NCBI RefSeq assembly: GCF_900142295.1
Contig: NZ_FSRL01000001.1
Location: 992,001 to 1,056,000, forward strand
Length of the DNA stretch: 64,000 nt
Source: Vannielia litorea
GTDB taxonomy: Bacteria > Pseudomonadota > Alphaproteobacteria > Rhodobacterales > Rhodobacteraceae
Direction of reading: 5' to 3'
Part shown: piece after piece, positions 8,565 to 16,703 of the stretch
Numbering within the stretch: the stretch's first letter is position 1
Layout of the letters: each line of letters starts with the position of its first letter
Position numbers and translations under genes: made by a program
Notes under the pieces: generated by a model
What the model was told of the DNA's origin: nothing
The model's database searches: none
What the model saw: only the letters and a program-made list of their open reading frames with translations

Positions 8565-9959
8565 ATGGCCTCGCAGAACTTCGACATGATCGTCATCGGT
8601 GCCGGACCGGGTGGCTACGTGGCCGCGATCCGCGCCGCGCAACTGGGGCTGAAGGTTGTCTGTATCGAGCGGGAGAACCTGGGCGGCATCTGCCTGAACT
8701 GGGGCTGCATCCCGACCAAGGCGCTGCTGCGCAGCTCGGAGGTGTTTCACCTGATGCACCGGGCCAAGGATTTTGGCCTTTCGGTCGAGAAGGCCGGCTT
8801 TGACCTCGACGCCGTGGTGAAGCGCTCGCGCGGCGTGGCCGCGCAGATGGAAGGCGGGATCAAGCACCTGTTCAAGAAGAACAAGGTGACCTCGATCATG
8901 GGTGAGGCCAGGATCACCGGCAAGGGCAAGGTTTCGGTCAAGACCGACAAGGGCACCGAGGAGCTGACGGCCAAGAACATCGTGGTGGCCACCGGCGCGC
9001 GGGCCCGCGAACTGCCCGGGCTGGAGGCCGATGGCGACCTCGTGTGGACCTACCGCCATGCGCTCACCCCCAAGCGGATGCCGAAGAAGCTGCTGGTCAT
9101 CGGCTCGGGCGCCATCGGGATCGAGTTTGCCAGCTTCTACAACACGCTGGGTGCCGACACGACCGTGGTGGAAGTGATGGACCGGGTGCTGCCGGTGGAA
9201 GACAAGGACATTTCTGCCTTCGCCAAGAAGCAGTTCGAGAAGCAGGGCATGAAGATCATGGAGAAAGCCATGGTCAAGCAGCTCGACCGCGCCAAGGGAA
9301 AGGTGACGGCCCATGTCGAGGTGGGCGGCAAGGTCGAGAAGATGGAATTCGACACCGTGATCTCCGCCGTGGGGATCGTGGGCAACGTCGAGGGGCTGGG
9401 GCTCGAGGAGCTGGGCGTGAAGATCGACCGGACCCACGTGATCACCGATGAATACTGCCAGACCGGGGTCGAGGGCGTCTATGCCATCGGCGACATCGCC
9501 GGCGCGCCTTGGCTGGCGCACAAGGCCTCTCATGAGGGCGTGATGGTGGCCGAGAAGATCGCGGGCCAGCATGTACACCCGATCAAGCCGGGCAGCATTG
9601 CCGGCTGCACCTATTGCCACCCGCAGGTGGCCAGCGTCGGCATGACCGAGGCGAAGGCCAAGGAAGCGGGCCACGAGGTGAAGGTGGGCAAGTTCCCCTT
9701 CATCGGCAACGGCAAGGCGGTGGCGCTGGGCGAGCCCGAGGGGCTGGTGAAGACGGTGTTCGACGCCAAGACCGGCGAGCTGCTGGGGGCGCATATGGTG
9801 GGCGCCGAGGTGACCGAGCTGATCCAGGGCTACGTGGTGGGCCGCCAGCTGGAGACCACCGAGGAAGACCTGATGCACACGGTCTTCCCGCACCCGACGC
9901 TGAGCGAGATGATGCACGAGTCGGTGCTGGAGGCTTACGGCCGGGCGATCCACATCTGA
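8565..9959 (+). CDS. lpdA: Dihydrolipoyl dehydrogenase (E3)
   Basis: A 464-residue FAD disulfide oxidoreductase that reoxidises dihydrolipoamide in 2-oxoacid dehydrogenase complexes and/or the glycine cleavage system. It shows the FAD Rossmann motif IGAGPGGYVAAIRAAQ near 9, the redox disulfide GGICLNWGCIPTK near 40, an NAD-binding GSGAIGIEFASF near 180, AIGDIAGAPWLAHKA near 310 and the catalytic His-Glu near the C-terminus (HPTLSEMMHE). The ATG at 8565 has GGGAGAG 5 bases upstream; a TTG 18 bases earlier lies in the operator-like palindrome and is rejected. It is not next to E1/E2 genes and is followed by its own terminator, so it appears to be an independent E3 gene. Confidence 0.97.
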   Translation: MASQNFDMIVIGAGPGGYVAAIRAAQLGLKVVCIERENLGGICLNWGCIPTKALLRSSEVFHLMHRAKDFGLSVEKAGFDLDAVVKRSRGVAAQMEGGIKHLFKKNKVTSIMGEARITGKGKVSVKTDKGTEELTAKNIVVATGARARELPGLEADGDLVWTYRHALTPKRMPKKLLVIGSGAIGIEFASFYNTLGADTTVVEVMDRVLPVEDKDISAFAKKQFEKQGMKIMEKAMVKQLDRAKGKVTAHVEVGGKVEKMEFDTVISAVGIVGNVEGLGLEELGVKIDRTHVITDEYCQTGVEGVYAIGDIAGAPWLAHKASHEGVMVAEKIAGQHVHPIKPGSIAGCTYCHPQVASVGMTEAKAKEAGHEVKVGKFPFIGNGKAVALGEPEGLVKTVFDAKTGELLGAHMVGAEVTELIQGYVVGRQLETTEEDLMHTVFPHPTLSEMMHESVLEAYGRAIHI

Positions 9960-10017
9960 AGGCCCGCGGGTGGTTTCATCCCGCTTTCAGCCGCGATCCG
10001 GAGTTGGACGCAGATTT

Positions 10018-10057
10018 GGCCGGGAGCGACGCGGGGCGTCGCTTCCGGCCTTGTCTT
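10018..10057 (+). terminator. Rho-independent terminator after lpdA
   Basis: A 14-bp stem (bases 10018-10031 with 10037-10050, one G-T wobble) and a 5-base loop are followed by TTGTCTT. It lies 58 bases after the lpdA stop and separates lpdA from the sox operon. Confidence 0.8.
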
Positions 10058-10100
10058 GATCGGGACGGGCTGATTTGCTGGCGGCAACGGAGGCTGCCGC

Positions 10101-11354
10101 TTGCGCTACAATGCACTGAAAATCCTGACCGAGGGGCTGACCGGCAACAAGGGCTGGCGGCCGGCCTGGCGCACGCCGGAGCCGAAGCCGGCCTATGACA
10201 TCGTCATCATCGGCGGCGGCGGGCACGGGCTTTCGACCGCCTATTACCTCGCCAGGGAGCACGGGCTGCGCAACGTGGCGGTGCTGGAGAAGGGCCGGCT
10301 GGGGCTGGGCAACGTGGGCCGTAACACCACCATCGTGCGGGCCAATTACTTCTTGCCCGGCAACTCCGAGTTCTACTCGATGAGCCTGAAGCTCTGGGAG
10401 GGGCTTTCGGCCGATCTCAACTACAACGTGATGCACAGCCAGCGCGGGCTGATCAACCTGTTCCACTCCGATGGCCAGCGCGATGCCTTTGTCCGGCGCG
10501 GCAACGCGATGATCAACCAGGGCGACGACGCGGTGCTGCTCGACCGGGAGGGGGTGCGCAAGATGCTGCCCTATCTCGACTTCGAGCAGGGGCGGTTTCC
10601 GATTTACGGCGGGCTTTACCATCCGCGCGGCGGCTCGGCGCGCCATGATGCGGTGGCCTGGGGCTATGCCCGGGGGGCCGACAGCCGGGGCGTGGACCTG
10701 GTGCAGAACTGCGAGGTGACCGGGATCGACGTGGAGGGCGGACGCGTGACGGGCGTGCAGACCACGCGGGGCGCGATCCGGGCCAACAAGGTGGCGATCG
10801 TCACTGCAGGCCGCTCGGGCCAGGTGGCGGCGCTGGCGGGGCTGCGGCTGCCGATCGAGAGCCACGTGTTGCAGGCCTTCGTGACCGAGGGGCTGAAGCC
10901 GGTGATCGACCATGTCATCAGCTTCGGGATGGGGCACTTCTACATCAGCCAGTCCGACAAGGGCGGGCTGGTCTTTGGCGGCGATCTCGACTTCTACCCG
11001 AGCTATGCCCAGCGGGGGAACCTGCCGATGGTGGAGCACGTGATGGAGGCGGGCATGACGCTGATGCCGATGATCGGCAAGGCGAAGGTGCTGCGCTCCT
11101 GGGGCGGGATCATGGACATGACGCCCGACGGCTCGCCGATCATCGACAAGGCGCCGATCGACGGGCTCTACCTCGATTGCGGCTGGTGTTACGGCGGGTT
11201 CAAGGCGGTGCCGGGCTCGGGCTTTGCGCTGGCCCATCTGATCGCGACCGGGCGGCCGCACCCCGATGCGGCGGGCTTCCGGCTCGACAGGTTTCGCACC
11301 GGGCGCGGACTGATGGACGAGGAGGGGACGGGTGCGCAGCACAATCTTCATTAG
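10101..11354 (+). CDS. soxB: Sarcosine oxidase beta subunit
   Basis: A 417-residue flavoprotein subunit of heterotetrameric sarcosine oxidase, which demethylates sarcosine to glycine and passes the methylene group to tetrahydrofolate. The N-terminal segment TEGLTGNKGWRPAWRTPEPK is family-typical, followed by the FAD motif IIGGGGHGLSTAYYL (37-50). H182 in SARHDAVAWGYA aligns with the covalent-FMN histidine (H173) of the Corynebacterium enzyme. CGWCYGGFKAVPGSG near the C-terminus is also typical. The start is TTG: conserved family sequence begins at this codon and GGAGG lies 7 bases upstream. It is the first gene of the operon; its end overlaps the next gene by 23 bases. Confidence 0.95.
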   Translation: MRYNALKILTEGLTGNKGWRPAWRTPEPKPAYDIVIIGGGGHGLSTAYYLAREHGLRNVAVLEKGRLGLGNVGRNTTIVRANYFLPGNSEFYSMSLKLWEGLSADLNYNVMHSQRGLINLFHSDGQRDAFVRRGNAMINQGDDAVLLDREGVRKMLPYLDFEQGRFPIYGGLYHPRGGSARHDAVAWGYARGADSRGVDLVQNCEVTGIDVEGGRVTGVQTTRGAIRANKVAIVTAGRSGQVAALAGLRLPIESHVLQAFVTEGLKPVIDHVISFGMGHFYISQSDKGGLVFGGDLDFYPSYAQRGNLPMVEHVMEAGMTLMPMIGKAKVLRSWGGIMDMTPDGSPIIDKAPIDGLYLDCGWCYGGFKAVPGSGFALAHLIATGRPHPDAAGFRLDRFRTGRGLMDEEGTGAQHNLH

Positions 11355-11892
11355 TGCACTCTTCATTGGTGCGCTGACCCTGGCCGGGTCGGCGGGGGCG
11401 CAGGAGTTCGGGGGCGAGTGCTATGCGCGCGACTATTCCGCCGAGCATCTGGCAAAGTTTCCCGCACAGGGCGTGGCCTCCGTTCGGGTCGATTTCGGGC
11501 AGATGGGAGGCGCGGTGGAGGGCGAGATCGGCGTGGCGGGTCTGCGGGCGGTGATGGCCGACACTGCCTTGACGCGGCAAGAGGGCTCGGCGGGCGAGAC
11601 CTTCTCGGCCTTTCTGATCTGCCGGAAGAAGCCGGCGGAATGGGACATGGGCGACTGGGTCAGCGACGGATCGGTGATCTGCAGTGCGGAGTGCGACGGC
11701 GGCTTCTTCATGGTGGAGCGGATCAGCGCCGACGAGCTGGTGATCCGCACGGAGGGCGTGGCGCTGGAGGGCGAGGGCGAGGGCTGCGGGGGCCGCGCGA
11801 TGCTGGCCGACTTCGCGCCGGGCGACCCGACCCGCCACGTGCTGACCCGCTTCCGGCTGACCCGGGCGCCCGCCGAGGTCTGCGCTCAATGA
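11332..11892 (+). CDS. Periplasmic protein of unknown function within the sox operon
   Basis: A 186-residue product starting at GTG. It has a clear signal peptide (ISALFIGALTLAGSAGAQ, cleavage after about residue 23) and a mature beta-rich domain of about 160 residues with Cys near positions 30, 97, 116, 120, 151 and 184. I do not recognise a family. It overlaps the end of soxB by 23 bases and shares an ATGA junction with soxD, so it is translationally coupled into an operon whose other products are cytoplasmic. Canonical sox operons as I know them have no exported protein here. A role linked to sarcosine or methylamine metabolism is only a guess from position. Confidence 0.75.
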   Translation: MRSTIFISALFIGALTLAGSAGAQEFGGECYARDYSAEHLAKFPAQGVASVRVDFGQMGGAVEGEIGVAGLRAVMADTALTRQEGSAGETFSAFLICRKKPAEWDMGDWVSDGSVICSAECDGGFFMVERISADELVIRTEGVALEGEGEGCGGRAMLADFAPGDPTRHVLTRFRLTRAPAEVCAQ

Positions 11893-12152
11893 GGATCGAC
11901 TGCCCCCTCTGTGGCACCCGCGACAGCCGCGAGTTCACCCCGATCGGTGGCGCCGAGCTGCTTGACCGGCCCGCAGCGGATGCGGGGGCAGAGGCCTGGG
12001 ATGACTACCTCCACAACCGGGCAAATGCCTGCGGGCCGAGCCGGGAGCTGTGGTATCACGGCGCGGGCTGCGCAAGCTGGCTGGTGGTGGAGCGGGACAC
12101 GGCCAGCCACGAGGTGCTGGGCGTGACCCTGGCGCGCGAGGTGGCGCGGTGA
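11889..12152 (+). CDS. soxD: Sarcosine oxidase delta subunit
   Basis: An 87-residue zinc-binding structural subunit of heterotetrameric sarcosine oxidase. The expected zinc ligands are all present: C5 and C8 in DCPLCG, H57 and C61 in YHGAGC. FTPIGGAEL and DYLHNRANACGPSRELW are family-typical. The ATG overlaps the preceding stop (ATGA), and the gene lies 52 bases before soxA. An out-of-place upstream extension of this frame is not coding. Confidence 0.94.
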   Translation: MRIDCPLCGTRDSREFTPIGGAELLDRPAADAGAEAWDDYLHNRANACGPSRELWYHGAGCASWLVVERDTASHEVLGVTLAREVAR

Positions 12153-12164
12153 GGGTGGTCGGCC

Positions 12165-12182
12165 GGTGGATTACTCCCACCC
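12165..12182. repeat. Degenerate copy of the GGTGGG-ATT-CCCACC palindromic repeat
   Basis: GGTGGATTACTCCCACC, between soxD and soxA, resembles the palindromes at 32672, 48179 and 56788. It is the weakest of the four copies. Confidence 0.35.
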
Positions 12183-12204
12183 TTCAGCACCGGGCAGGCA
12201 TCGC

Positions 12205-15200
12205 ATGAGGATCCAGGGCCGGGGACATGCGCTGGACCGCGGGCGGACGATGCCCTTCTCCTTCGACGGCAAGCTGATGCACGGGCATCCCGGTGACACG
12301 CTGGCCTCGGCGCTGCTGGCCAATGACCAGCGGGTTATTGCACGTTCGTTCAAATACCATCGCCCGCGCGGGATTTTCAGCGCCGGGCCGGAGGAGCCGA
12401 GCGGGTTGGTGACGGTAAAGGGCCCCTGGGGGCCGGTGCCCAATGTGCGGGCGACCATGGCGGAGCTGCATGAGGGCCTCTGCGCCAAGAGCCAGAACCG
12501 TTGGCCCTCGCTCGGGTTCGACCTGCTGGGGATGAACGACCTGCTGCATCCCTGGCTCGGCGCGGGGTTCTACTACAAGACCTTCATGTGGCCGCCGAAG
12601 GCCTGGCTGAAGCTCTATGAGCCCTTCATCCGGCGGGCGGCGGGCATTGGCGCTCTGAGCACGACGCATGACGAGACGCCGCAGGAGAAGGGTTTTGCCT
12701 TTTGCGATCTGCTGGTGATCGGCGGCGGGCCTGCGGGGCTGATGGCGGCGCTGGTGGCGGGGCGGGCCGGCAAGCGGGTGATCCTCTGCGACGAGCAGAG
12801 CGGGTTCGGCGGGCGGCTGCTGGGCGAGCGCGAAGAGGTCGGCGGGGTGCCGGGGCAGGACTGGGCGGCGGGCGCGGCGGAGGAACTGCGGGCGATGGCG
12901 AACGTGCGGGTCATGGCACGAACCTGCGTGACCGGCGTGTATGACCACGGAACCTTTGCCGCCGTCGAACGGGTGGGAGAGCATCTCGCCAGGCCGGCGG
13001 AGCACCTTCCGGCCACGTGCTTCTGGCGGATCGTGGCGGGGGCGAGCGTGCTGGCCACGGGCGCGGTGGAGCGGATGGTGGCCTTTCCCGGCAACGACCG
13101 GCCCGGCGTGATGGCGGGCGGGGCGGTCAGGGCCTTTCTCAACCGCTGGGGCGTGGTCGCGGGGCCGCGCGTGGCGGTCTTTGGCGCGGGCGCGGGCGTG
13201 GTGCGCACCGCGCGGGAGCTGGCGGCGATCGGCCTGCCGCCGGTGGCGGTGATCGACGGGCGCGACGGGGCCGAGCTGCCCGAGGGCCTCGATGCGCCGT
13301 TCTTCGGCGGGGCCCAGGTGGCGGCGGTGCAGGGCCGGATGGGTATGACCGGGGTGACGGTGCAGGCGGCGGGCCGGCGCGAGAAGATCGGGGCGGATGT
13401 GCTGGCGGTCTGCGGTGGCTGGGTGCCGCAGGTGCAGCTGGCCACCCATCTGGGCGCAAGGCCGCTGTGGCGCGACGGGATGTTTCTCGCGCCGGAGGGG
13501 GCGGTGCCGGGCATGGTGGTGGCCGGAGCGGCGGCCGGGCTGGCGGGCACCCATGAGGCGCTGCGCTCGGGCGCGGAGGCGGCCCGGCAGGCGCTGGGCC
13601 TGACGGCGGCGGCGGATATCCCCGAGGCCGAGGACAGGCCGCACGAGGAGGCGCCGCATTTCGTGGACCTGAAGGGCCGGGCCTTCCTGGACCTCGGCAA
13701 CGACGTGACGGTGAAGGATATCCGCCTGGCCGCGCAGGAGGGCTTTCACCGGGCCGAGCACACCAAGCGCTACACCACGCAAGGGATGGCGCCCGACCAG
13801 GGGCGGGTTTCGGGCGAGGCGGCGATGGCGGTGCTGGCCGACGCGACCGGGCGGACGCTGGCCGAGACCGGGCTGACGACGCACCGGCCGCCCTACGCGC
13901 CGGTGAGTATCGGGGTGATGGGTGCGGGCGGGCGCGGCAAGGGCTTTGCCCCGGTACGCGAGACCACGAGCCATGCCGCCGCCCTGGCGGCGGGCGCGCC
14001 GATGGTGGAGGCGGGGCTGTGGTACCGGGCGAGCTACTTCCCCAAACCGGGGGAGACCACATGGCGCGAGGCCTGCGACCGCGAGGTGCGGATGGTGCGC
14101 GGGGCGGTGGGCGTGTGCGACGTGTCCACGCTGGGCAAGATCGACCTGCAGGGGCCGGGGGCGGCGGCGCTGCTGGACCTGCTCTACACCGGCAAGATGT
14201 CTGGCCTGAAGGAAGGCCGGGTGCGCTACGGGCTGATGCTGCGGGAGGACGGCCACGTGATGGACGATGGCACCGTGGCGCGGCTGGGGCCGGAGCATTT
14301 TCTGGTGACGACCACCACCGGCGCGGCGGGGCCGGTGATGCGGCACGTGGATTTTGCCGCGCAGGTGCTGGCGCCGGATCTGGACGTGCAGGCGATCTCG
14401 GTCACCGAGCACTGGGCGCAGTTTGCCGTGGCCGGGCCGCGGGCGTGGGCGGTGCTGGGCGCAGTGGTGCAGGAGGTGCCGGAGCTGCCCTTCATGGGCT
14501 GCGCGGCGGTGGATGTGGCCGGCGTGGCCGGGCGGCTCTTTCGCATCAGCTTTTCCGGCGAGGCGGGCTGGGAGATCGCGGTGCCGTCGCGCCATGGCGC
14601 GGCGCTCTGGGCGGCGCTGGTGGCGGCGGCGGAGGCCGAGGGCGGCGGGGCCTACGGGATGGAGGCGCTGAACGTGCTGCGGATCGAGAAGGGCTTTGTG
14701 ACCCATGCCGAGATCCATGGCCGTGTGACGGCGGGCGACGTGGGCCTGGGCGGCATGGTCAGCCCCTCGAAGGACTGCATCGGCAAGGTGATGAGCGCGC
14801 GTCCCGGGCTGGCCGACGGGCCGCATCGCGAGCAGCTGGTGGGGCTGAGGGCGGTGGGCGCGGTTAAGGCGCTCAGCGCCGGGGCGTTTCTCTTCGAGGA
14901 GGGGGCGGAGGCGAGCCGGGTGAACGCGCAGGGCTACACCACCTCGGCCTGCTGGTCGCCGACGCTGGAGACCGGGTTGGCGCTGGGGTTCCTGAAGAAC
15001 GGGCGGGCGCGGCATGGCGCGCGGCTGCAATTCATCGACCACCTGCGCGATGTGCGGGCGGTGGTGGAGGTGTGCGAGCCGGTGTTCCTAGACCCCGAAG
15101 GGGAGCGGATGCGCGGCGAGGTTGCGGTAGAAGGCCGGTGGAGGGCGCCTGCCCTGGCGGCCGCGGAGTTTGCGGCGGAGCCGGTGGAGGCCGGCGGGCT

Positions 15201-15657
15201 GCGGCTTTCGGCGCTCGGTGCCGGGCCGATCTGGGCGGTGCTGCCGCTCGGCGGGGCCAGGGTGAAGGTTGCGGGCATGGCCCTTCCGGCCCCCGGCAAG
15301 AGCGCGGCAAGGGGGGGCGCGCGGCTCTGCTGGTGGGGGGCGGGGCAGGCGATGCTCCTTGGCGCGGAGCCGGGCGCGGTGACAGGGGCCGCGCTGGTTG
15401 ACCAGTCGGATGGCTGGGTGGGATTTGCGCTGGAGGGCGCCGGCGCGGCGGAGGTGCTGGCGCGGCTGGTGCCCCTGGACTGCGCGGCCATGGCCGAAGG
15501 CTGCGTGGCGCGCAGCCTGCTCGGGCACATGCCGGTGGCGGTGCTGCGGCTGGGCGAGGGCTTTGCGCTCTACGTGTTTCGCTCGATGGCCGGCACGGCG
15601 CGGGAGGAGCTTGGGCACGCGATGATGGGCGTGGCGGCGCGGCTGGGTTCGGCTTGA
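12205..15657 (+). CDS. soxA: Sarcosine oxidase alpha subunit fused to gamma subunit (SoxA-SoxG)
   Basis: 1150 residues against about 965-1005 for normal SoxA. Order: N-terminal 2Fe-2S-like SoxA domain (about 1-90, with DGKLMHGHPGDTLASALLAN and SFKYHRPRG), dinucleotide-binding region with IGGGPAGLMAALVAGRAG near 172 and GAGAGVVRTARELAAIG near 328, then a GcvT-like tetrahydrofolate-binding domain from about 617 to 965 (VCDVSTLGKIDLQGPGA, SGEAGWEIAVP). The SoxA-like end DPEGERMRG runs without a stop into about 155 residues (992-1150) with SoxG features: GPIWAVLPLGG, ALVDQSDGWVGFALEGAGAA, PLDCAAMAEGCVARSLLGHM, YVFRSMAGTA. No separate soxG follows. The ATG at 12205 matches where family members begin. 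The gene is convergent with the DedA gene. Confidence 0.93.
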   Translation: MRIQGRGHALDRGRTMPFSFDGKLMHGHPGDTLASALLANDQRVIARSFKYHRPRGIFSAGPEEPSGLVTVKGPWGPVPNVRATMAELHEGLCAKSQNRWPSLGFDLLGMNDLLHPWLGAGFYYKTFMWPPKAWLKLYEPFIRRAAGIGALSTTHDETPQEKGFAFCDLLVIGGGPAGLMAALVAGRAGKRVILCDEQSGFGGRLLGEREEVGGVPGQDWAAGAAEELRAMANVRVMARTCVTGVYDHGTFAAVERVGEHLARPAEHLPATCFWRIVAGASVLATGAVERMVAFPGNDRPGVMAGGAVRAFLNRWGVVAGPRVAVFGAGAGVVRTARELAAIGLPPVAVIDGRDGAELPEGLDAPFFGGAQVAAVQGRMGMTGVTVQAAGRREKIGADVLAVCGGWVPQVQLATHLGARPLWRDGMFLAPEGAVPGMVVAGAAAGLAGTHEALRSGAEAARQALGLTAAADIPEAEDRPHEEAPHFVDLKGRAFLDLGNDVTVKDIRLAAQEGFHRAEHTKRYTTQGMAPDQGRVSGEAAMAVLADATGRTLAETGLTTHRPPYAPVSIGVMGAGGRGKGFAPVRETTSHAAALAAGAPMVEAGLWYRASYFPKPGETTWREACDREVRMVRGAVGVCDVSTLGKIDLQGPGAAALLDLLYTGKMSGLKEGRVRYGLMLREDGHVMDDGTVARLGPEHFLVTTTTGAAGPVMRHVDFAAQVLAPDLDVQAISVTEHWAQFAVAGPRAWAVLGAVVQEVPELPFMGCAAVDVAGVAGRLFRISFSGEAGWEIAVPSRHGAALWAALVAAAEAEGGGAYGMEALNVLRIEKGFVTHAEIHGRVTAGDVGLGGMVSPSKDCIGKVMSARPGLADGPHREQLVGLRAVGAVKALSAGAFLFEEGAEASRVNAQGYTTSACWSPTLETGLALGFLKNGRARHGARLQFIDHLRDVRAVVEVCEPVFLDPEGERMRGEVAVEGRWRAPALAAAEFAAEPVEAGGLRLSALGAGPIWAVLPLGGARVKVAGMALPAPGKSAARGGARLCWWGAGQAMLLGAEPGAVTGAALVDQSDGWVGFALEGAGAAEVLARLVPLDCAAMAEGCVARSLLGHMPVAVLRLGEGFALYVFRSMAGTAREELGHAMMGVAARLGSA

Positions 15658-15697
15658 AAAATCTACAGGATGAAGCGGTTGCGCACCGGCGTTACTG

Positions 15698-16291
15698 CTA
15701 TTTCTGACGCCGGATGACGCGCGCCAACCAGACACCCAGAAAGATCGTCAGGCCGAGGGCCGCGAGAAAGCCGATGGCCTGAGAGGCCACCTGGGCCCCG
15801 AGGGCGAGGTTGTCGGCAAAAACGAAGCCGAGGCCGACGTAGAGACCGACCCAGACCACCTCTCCGGCGAGACCCCAGAGGGTGAAGGTGAGCCAGCTCA
15901 TCCGGCTCGCCCCGGCGGCGAGGTTGGCATAGGGGCCGAGCGGCGCGAAAAGCCAGCAGGTGAAGAAGATGCCCGGCCCGCCGCGATTGAGGGTAAAGTC
16001 GCGGGCGCGGGTGAAGAGCTGCTGGCGTTTGGGGCGACTGGCGACGGTGCGGTCGAGCCATGCGCCGCCCCGACGGCCGACCTGGTAGCCCGTCTGGTCG
16101 CCCAAGACCGCGCCGCCATAGGCCCCGAGCACGACGGGCGCGAGCGAGAGGTCGCCGGTGGCGGTGAAGGCTCCGCCGGTGAGCATCAGCAGCGACGAGG
16201 GGACAGGCACGCAGAGGCAGGAGAGAAAGGTGACGCAGGCGAGGATTGGCACGCCGTAGGCCGCGAGGAGTTCGAAGAGGAGATCGGACAC
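15698..16291 (-). CDS. DedA family membrane protein
   Basis: A 197-residue integral membrane protein of the DedA/SNARE-associated family, members of which act in lipid or undecaprenyl-phosphate transport and membrane homeostasis. Segments GVPILACVTFLSCLCVPVPS (about 13-32), GDQTGYQVGRRGG near 64 and FAPLGPYANLAAGASRMSW near 115 fit the family. The usual RF-x-P-x-x-R motif reads LFAPLGPYAN here, lacking both conserved arginines. The start is GTG at 16291 (MSDLLFELL). It sits 6 bases after the stop of the small membrane protein upstream on the same strand, so the two are probably translated from one mRNA. Confidence 0.85.
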   Translation of the reverse strand: MSDLLFELLAAYGVPILACVTFLSCLCVPVPSSLLMLTGGAFTATGDLSLAPVVLGAYGGAVLGDQTGYQVGRRGGAWLDRTVASRPKRQQLFTRARDFTLNRGGPGIFFTCWLFAPLGPYANLAAGASRMSWLTFTLWGLAGEVVWVGLYVGLGFVFADNLALGAQVASQAIGFLAALGLTIFLGVWLARVIRRQK

Positions 16292-16297
16292 CGGGCG

Positions 16298-16633
16298 CTA
16301 CTCCTGGCGTTCGGCGTGGAGGGCGAGGAAGGCTTCGGCCTCGGCGATCACCTCCGCCAGCGGGACGCCGCGCTTTTTGGCGATGGTCTCGAGCGTGGGG
16401 CGCTCTTTGGGGTCGGGCGGGACGCCGAGGTGCCGGGCGAGGGCGCGGCCGTCGACGAGCCAGGAATGGGCGATGTAGCGCGGCGTCATCCAAGGCTCCA
16501 GCGCCTGGGCCTGATGGGCCGGGTCCATCCAGTAGATCGTGCGCTGGATGGTGCGGACGCCGAAGTAGAGCGTTGCCGAAAGGGCGAGCGCGAAGCAGGT
16601 GACGAGGACGGGGTGGCGGCGGAGGAGGGTCAT
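16298..16633 (-). CDS. Small single-span membrane protein, unknown function
   Basis: A 111-residue protein with a basic N-terminus, one transmembrane helix (about 8-27, PVLVTCFALALSATLYFGV) and a helical tail with DPAHQAQALEPWMTPRYIAHSW and PPDPKERPTLETIAKKRGVP. The second block looks like a small helix-turn-helix or adaptor segment. I recognise no named family. It is directly upstream of the DedA gene with a 6-base gap, suggesting a joint membrane role (inference from position only). Confidence 0.75.
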   Translation of the reverse strand: MTLLRRHPVLVTCFALALSATLYFGVRTIQRTIYWMDPAHQAQALEPWMTPRYIAHSWLVDGRALARHLGVPPDPKERPTLETIAKKRGVPLAEVIAEAEAFLALHAERQE

Positions 16634-16652
16634 TTGCTGTGTGCGGGGAGAG

Positions 16653-16680
16653 ATCCTCGGGGCGGGCCGGAGGATGACGG
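16653..16680. repeat. Single copy of the ATCCTCGGG-type palindromic repeat
   Basis: ATCCTC at 16653 pairs with GAGGAT at 16670-16675, followed by GACGG. The core matches the units at 29185-29342 and the in-frame copies in cls. It lies between the VWA gene stop and the small membrane protein, in a 70-base gap. Confidence 0.65.
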
Positions 16681-16703
16681 GGGTGCGGAGGGGAGCGGAG
16701 CGT

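Noticed and set aside
12184..15042. Long minus-strand frame opposite soxA
   Set aside because: Mirror of the soxA coding frame with no recognisable domains and a composition typical of antisense high-GC frames.
15686..15713. Inverted repeat CCGGCGT/ACGCCGG at the soxA-DedA convergence
   Set aside because: The arms are only 7 bp with a 14-base loop and no T-run, and one arm lies in DedA coding sequence. Too weak to call.
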